From the NCBI GenBank assembly GCA_028554645.1, contig JAQOOI010000021.1, forward strand, positions 744,001 to 808,000: 64,000 nt of DNA, given 5' to 3'. A model generated the notes under the pieces. It did no database searches, was not told the DNA's origin, and worked only from the letters and a program-made list of their open reading frames with translations. The translations under genes and the position numbers were made by a program. How positions within the stretch are numbered: position 1 is the stretch's first letter; each line of letters begins with the position of its first letter. Shown one piece after another: positions 58,569 to 64,000 of the stretch. The stretch is from Omphalotus guepiniiformis (taxonomy: Eukaryota > Basidiomycota > Agaricomycetes > Agaricales > Omphalotaceae).

Positions 58569-60738
58569 TGAGGTACTGCATTTCGGGACGAATTTACGAG
58601 GTATCTTTACACAAAAACTCAAATCTTTTTATCAATGTTGTAAATCGCACTGGCGCACCTTTTTTTTTTTTGCCGTGCTACCTGAAGCTCTACTGGTGAC
58701 TCAGTTCTCCGGTTCTCTCACGAGAATATACGACCGCCGGTCCTCATGACCTCATGATCGTATGATCATCCCTTCGCCACCTCTGTAAAAACATCCTCCC
58801 GTGTGCACTGCCTGTGTCGCTGTATCCTTAATCATTCGCCATCCATTCCACATTCCCGCCCCAGCATGGATTCTCTCTACCAACTCCACGATTGAGACTA
58901 CTCGTGTACCCTTCATCCTATAATTCTCCTGCCCGTTCTGCGTTTGATTTGTATCTTCTTTCCATACGTTCTCTTCATATACCAGTATATGTATACGAGT
59001 TGGAAATCGCGCTGAAGGTCATTTTCTGATATCCCTTCCGAATCCCTTGTAGTGATTATTACATTCCTGAATTTCTTGGTTTTTTTTCCTTCCTTTTTTC
59101 CTTCACGCCTCAATTTTGTTCCTGTTTGAAACGTTGTAACTGTAGACCGCAGCAAGCGGCGGCGATATATGATGCTTGTTTCACGCGTGTAGTTTCAGCC
59201 TCATCAGTTTTTCATCCCTAGGCTCCCTCTACTCAGCTTCACCCGGACATTAAATCACTCGAAGAATAGCCCATTCTTTGGCCGTCAACGGTCTTCCATA
59301 CTTCTGAATCCCGAATTCTCATTTCTCATTTTCGGCCACCGCATGCACTTATCTATTCTTCTCCCAGGCCTCGACCGAAATGGCCCCTCGCAACCCCTAG
59401 TACCCATCCCGAGTCCCTAGCGAATCGGGGTACGGATATTCATATATTCATATTCCACCTTCACGTTGGATGGAAGTGAAATTCTTTAGCCAGGAATAGT
59501 GATATGTATTCCGTTGTTTTCGGCGTTCATGCGACCAGATTAAAGCGTTCACGGGGTCCGTGGTAAGTCCAAGCGGGTTTCACAATTTATGTTGACTCAT
59601 CCAGGAAGGCGCGAAGGTGTAGGGCAAGTTCGAGTCAAGAGCTTAAAGACAGGTCTAGAGGGAAAGATCATAAGGGTAGGTCAGTATGACCACACTTGGA
59701 TGCCATTCAGTAGGAGAGAAACTGTGGCAAGTGAGTAAATTTTTGCATATGCACACTTCGAATCAGTCCGAATATTTCGTCGAGTCACTTACACATTCAA
59801 ATTTCAGTGATTCGGTGTCGACTCCAAGGCCTCGGTATAGCCACCTGTAGCCACTCAGGTTGTCCGCATTTCCCCATGAGCGCTTGTGGCAACGGTTGTG
59901 CGTTTGCATAATATGTATCATGAACATTCATACTGTCGCCCTCCGTCGCCGCGTAAGGACAATTTACGGCCAAGAATTTCGTCGAACTCCATGTCAACCA
60001 CTGAAACCTACTGCAACGTCTAACTTGCATCAGCTTGATTGCACTAGGTTACTTATAGATTAGTTTCAGATCTTTCAGAAAATATGTGTGATACGCTCAG
60101 ATCCTTTAGATCTCTATATTTCACGCGCATCATAAGGCGTACGCGTACGTATCAATTCATTCGAACGGTTTACGTGTTGAGCCCAGCGCCCTCAACGCGC
60201 ACGACTTAGAAATGTAGTGCAAGAAATAAATATTGCAAGCTCCCATGAGCTTATGTCGCAAGTACAATACATAGATCTAAGGAGGCTCAGGTCCAGGAAC
60301 AGAGGCGTATCACGCGTATCATTAATACCTATACAAGGAGGGAACGGAAGAAAAAGAACGGACGCAACTGTCAAACAGCTCAATCCGAGTCGCAATACTG
60401 ATTGTAACCCGACTCGAAAGTCGGTGTCGCGCCCATCGCCTGCGATATTTCTGCGAGCCATGGTGCATGAAGATTTACACTCAGTGATGAGAGCTCAACA
60501 TGTGGCGTTACACCCAAGCGGCCTCAGGTAGCACCACTTTAGCACCTCGCCAGGATCCTTTTCGCCAGAAAATATTCGGAAAAGGTGATACATGCCTCGA
60601 AAAATAGATAATTTTACTGATATATGATACATCAATCCGATGTCAAAGGGGGTCTTAGCACGCAGCACATAACAAACGCGGTTTCACTCTGGAATGTTCC
60701 TATGTAGGGGCTCAATAACCAGAAAACTCATGCTGCTT
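58569..60738. other. 2.2-kb intergenic region
   Basis: No supported gene. It holds the 3' flank of the PAS gene, a 12-base T run at about 58660-58671, and CT-rich sequence around 59040-59110. Minor open frames near 59797-60063 and 60217-60531 have no recognisable content. Confidence 0.5.
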
Positions 60739-63003
60739 TTACAGATCGGATACACCGATTCGATAGAAGTCCGGTGTAAATGCACTTGGATTCGAAATCT
60801 GAATCGTGTTCGTTTTCCCTGGGGTGAAGCCTGACAAAGACACCAAGTATCCGGTGAACAGAATGTCCCAGCTCTACATCCAGACGTAAATTTTCCTGCA
60901 TTACAGTAATAAGATATCGATATTAAGAACATACCTGAGCCGAGATAGGCATCTGAACTTGCACCGCCGGTCCCCCATTGACACTGAAAAACGCGTTCCG
61001 ACAGTTTGAGCAGGCAGTATTGGTCAGAGTGAAGTCACCATTGATATAGTCCAGTGACAATAATTTAACTCCTCCAATAACGCCACCGTCGACTTCGGGG
61101 ATGGTGAGTGTTCCACCTTGCCCAATAAATCCTACCACCGAGACGGTTGAATTGACGACCCTTGTGCTGGCGCCTCCGGCGAGCGTGTTGCCCGAATCCG
61201 CCGCAGCGTAAAAGGTGAACGAAGGCTCCACTGAGGCAATAGCATTGGTCATCTTGAGAACAAGGGACCCATGACCTGGTAGTGTTGTCGTAAATCTGAT
61301 GACGAGGGTGTCAGTGGTGGTGAGAGTGAATGCAAACAACAATCTACGCACGATCCCGTCAATCTCCCCATAGAAACCCCGGTGATAAGATCTTCTGCGG
61401 TGGCAGAAAGGAACCCACATCTGCGAGATTGAAAGTCACGGAGCTGGAGGTGTTTTGCAAGTTGAATATCACTAAGGAATAAGAATGACGATTTCAGCTT
61501 GCAGAACCAGTCTTGACGAGACCACCTACATGCAACCGTAGAGCCATCAGAAAGAGGCCCTGCCCATACATCATGGTCGTTGGTATATCGCCGTCTAAAG
61601 CTGACGGACGTTCCCAGTGTGTCTTGCTATATTAATGAACGGTGTGTATAAGCGCGTATATGGGTGATCAGAACCAGCACACTCACGTTCAGAGCAATAA
61701 TTCGTTCATTAGTCAAGATACTTAGAGCCTCGGATGAAATTTTGGTCAAGTCAGTCGAGATAATTAGCGGGGACTTCACGGCTGCCCAAAAGGCAAAGTG
61801 CGTTTGCTGTTCATCGATAGTCAGGCCACTGTTGCCAACTTCCAGCATGTCCAGGTCGTTCCAGCCACCAGGTCCGGCGAACTGCGTAATCGGTACAACT
61901 TGATTAATGATACGGAAGAGGTTGTCCCATGAAGCAGGAGGTCCTATGTCGTTCCTATTTGGACATTGAATGAATTTCTCCAACGATGGAAGTGCGAGAG
62001 ACGCACGAAATCCTCCATGAATTAGCGACAGCAGACGCGGGCCATCGTGCAGGATCCTACGATTGACAAGTTTCATTGAACGAACAACGCAAGCGAGGAA
62101 CTAATTAATTACAAACCTGAAGACCCCATTCACAAGCGGAGAAGAGGATAGGCCGCCCTGTGACAACCAGAGCATCTCGCATCGTGATATAGTGCGGCTA
62201 CCATAAAAAGGTTAGTCTGACATTCTGCAGTACAACACTCAACTCGCACCTCAAGCTATAAGCGAAGACTTGATCAGAAGACGAACGCGAGAACGCCCTA
62301 ATCACATCACCTGAATGGGTGGATTGAAGTCAACAAAATCCGTACTGTTAACCGCATAACAGTTATCGTATTTCAGGTAGTCTGCTCCCCAACTGGCGAA
62401 AGTTTCTGCATCCGAAGTTTCAAACCCAAGAGACCCGATGTAATGCGCGGTACCACCGACAGCGTCACAGGCAAACACGCCCCTGCGTAGGGTTTTTCGG
62501 GCCAGTACGTGTAAGGAGTTATGAGACCACCTACCCGTCGGAATAGAGACCAAATTTGAGGCCGAGATCGTGTACGAAACTAGACAACGCAGGGATTCCT
62601 GAAGGAATGGTGGTAGTGCTCCACGTAAAACCGCCTGTTGAATTTCGCGAAGTCCCTTGCCATCCGCAATCCCTGAATGCATTGAAACAAATTGTTTTCA
62701 TCATACAGAGGTAAAACAACTTGTGCTCACACGTTCATGTATTCATAACCAAGATCGCGCAGGCCTAGGCTAATCAAGCTTTGGGCATTATCGTGATATT
62801 GCGACTCTGAGGTGCTACATCTGGAAAAGCCAGGAAGCGTCAGTGGAGCACACAGAAGGCCATCGACGTCTGTGAGATACTGACAGAAACGCGTTATATG
62901 GATTCCATCCCATAGCCGGTGTTTTAGCCAGTCCATTGTGAAGGGCATAACACCCGGATTGCACGAAAAGCGCTATTGCGAGCGAGATCCACTGCGGGTG
63001 CAT
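60739..63003 (-). CDS. Secreted alpha-galactosidase, GH27, with C-terminal CBM35-like module
   Basis: Removes alpha-linked galactose from galactomannan, raffinose-type sugars and similar substrates outside the cell. Start ATG at 63003 with signal peptide ([20 protein letters not shown]). The GH27 barrel follows: [57 protein letters not shown] (Asp nucleophile in KYDNC), [28 protein letters not shown] (acid/base Asp, codon next to an intron), [31 protein letters not shown]. Then a beta-sandwich ([19 protein letters not shown]) and, C-terminal, a carbohydrate-binding module of CBM35 type ([63 protein letters not shown] at the end, stop 60739). All introns keep the frame. The enzyme looks complete and secreted. 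Confidence 0.93.
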
Positions 63004-64000
63004 CGTTGAAGAGACTTCATCTACCTTTTCAACGTCAAATACATGTTTGTGAACGGCCCGAGTGTTATGTTCAAAGGGCGGTCCGTAGAATCGAAGCAGA
63101 GAAATTCGCGATCAGGTGAGCCAAATCCAATAAACCTGTAATATATCGATGAGAAGAGCTCTATAGCATGCAGCTTCTGGAGTGATGGCTCATATGTCGC
63201 TGTAGGTAAGTCCTGGCACCTGCTTAGCTGCCGAAGCAACTATCATTGTTGAGTGTAAGGAGAAAAAAATTCTTTCTTGGGCTTTGAAAGCGGCCATATT
63301 CAGAGAGTGCCGTCGCCGACACTAGCTAAATTATTCGGAATATTCCTGCGAGGTTTGAAATTGTTTGGAACACGAGGTGTGTGAATGGAGGAAAGACTCG
63401 GAGATTCGGTCCGGAACCCGCTTAGCGCTACTTACTTCACGTGATTGTGCGCTTTGGCCTCACTGCTGTTGCGAGCCGGTGTGCAGGACCATGCATATGA
63501 TTCTCACTGAGTAACCTGTTTTGAACTCAATGTACCAGACGATGCTAGACGTCGCTTTCCGACGACGCGTACGCGTTGCAAACATACTACTGCCACAGCG
63601 GTTAGATATCCCTTCTCAGGGCAAACTATCAACCGACGTCAGACCTTTCGTTCAATCTATCACGCTCAAACTCCTAAGCCTTCCCCATAGCTCGTGCAGC
63701 CAAACTATCAGGCGTCGGCAAAATCGGTCCAGAGTTATTGAGACCCTCAGTTCTGCGTCTGAACGCCTGGTGTTGCGAGATTAAATCGAGTTCTTCCAGT
63801 AACGTTTTGTGTCTGAACGCCAGCCGAATATTCGGGACGTTTGTCTACAGTTTGCGCACGTTAGAATCCAGAAAAAATGGAAAGGCATTGGCAAGACGTG
63901 GTAACCTTGTTGATATCGTTCCCAGCTGCACCAGGCAGGTACCAGTCGTGGCCTAACCAATGCCTTTTAACCTCCATTTCGAACCCGCTCTGTATGACGG
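63004..64000. other. Upstream flank of the alpha-galactosidase gene
   Basis: About 1 kb to the window end. The first few hundred bases are the probable promoter of the alpha-galactosidase. Open frames at 63521-63784 and 63738-63956 plus do not match anything I know; a gene continuing past the window cannot be excluded. Confidence 0.45.

Noticed and set aside
58660..58671. 12-base T run as a minus-strand poly-A tail
   Set aside because: No element body, target duplication or coding remnant next to it; an ordinary homopolymer is simpler.

Overview
This window is nuclear DNA of a filamentous basidiomycete, most likely a mushroom-forming Agaricomycete. The protein genes are cut by many very short GT-AG introns (mostly 44-75 nt). 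Several families are typical of that group: an F-box/leucine-rich protein, a DUF6534 membrane protein, a DUF2235 (Tle1-like) hydrolase, paired MYND-finger proteins and a conserved secreted orphan. No tRNA, rRNA, CRISPR or bacterial-type feature was seen. Gene models were built by hand from conserved motifs and splice sites, so individual exon borders can be off.

Layout. 1-4.0 kb: no recognisable gene, one degenerate tandem repeat. 4.0-9.0 kb: a HAD phosphatase of the glycerol-3-phosphate/2-deoxyglucose-6-phosphate phosphatase family behind a CRE/STRE/TATA promoter, then a 19-exon MFS sugar transporter. 10.5-12.4 kb: an intronless single-pass membrane protein with a Ser/Gly-rich ectodomain and a C-terminal SH3 domain. 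12.4-16.8 kb: gene-free with short repeats. 16.8-19.96 kb (-): APC2, the cullin subunit of the anaphase-promoting complex. 20.7-23.9 kb (-): a secreted orphan and a seven-helix membrane protein that carries an apparent 1-bp frameshift. 24.2-27.4 kb (+): NAD(P)H-hydrate epimerase and ORC6. 27.7-30.9 kb (-): AVL9. 32.2-36.1 kb (+): an aldo-keto reductase and an F-box protein. 36.6-38.3 kb (-): DUF2235 protein. 38.6-43.95 kb: a full-length Ty1/copia LTR retrotransposon with 5-bp target duplication. 45.6-47.3 kb (+): DUF6534 protein. 47.7-53.9 kb: two MYND-finger genes (-) flanking an S28 serine carboxypeptidase (+). 54.2-58.6 kb: TRM61 tRNA m1A58 methyltransferase (-) and a PAS-domain protein (+), divergent. 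60.7-63.0 kb (-): GH27 alpha-galactosidase with a C-terminal CBM35-like module.

How the genes relate. There is no secondary-metabolite or defence cluster. The mix is housekeeping (APC2 and ORC6 in the cell cycle, TRM61 in tRNA modification, NAXE in nucleotide repair, AVL9 in late secretion) plus nutrient acquisition (sugar transporter, alpha-galactosidase, S28 peptidase) and group-specific membrane or signalling proteins. I found no convincing new multi-gene system. The most interesting signals are small: a 5-nt microexon and a 13-nt microexon, two GC-AG introns with the same GAG|GCA junction, ten full CDK consensus sites plus a duplicated RxL-type motif in ORC6, an osmostress-type promoter on the phosphatase, a 427-nt TRM61 intron with an inverted repeat, and an LTR pair that differs only by indels.
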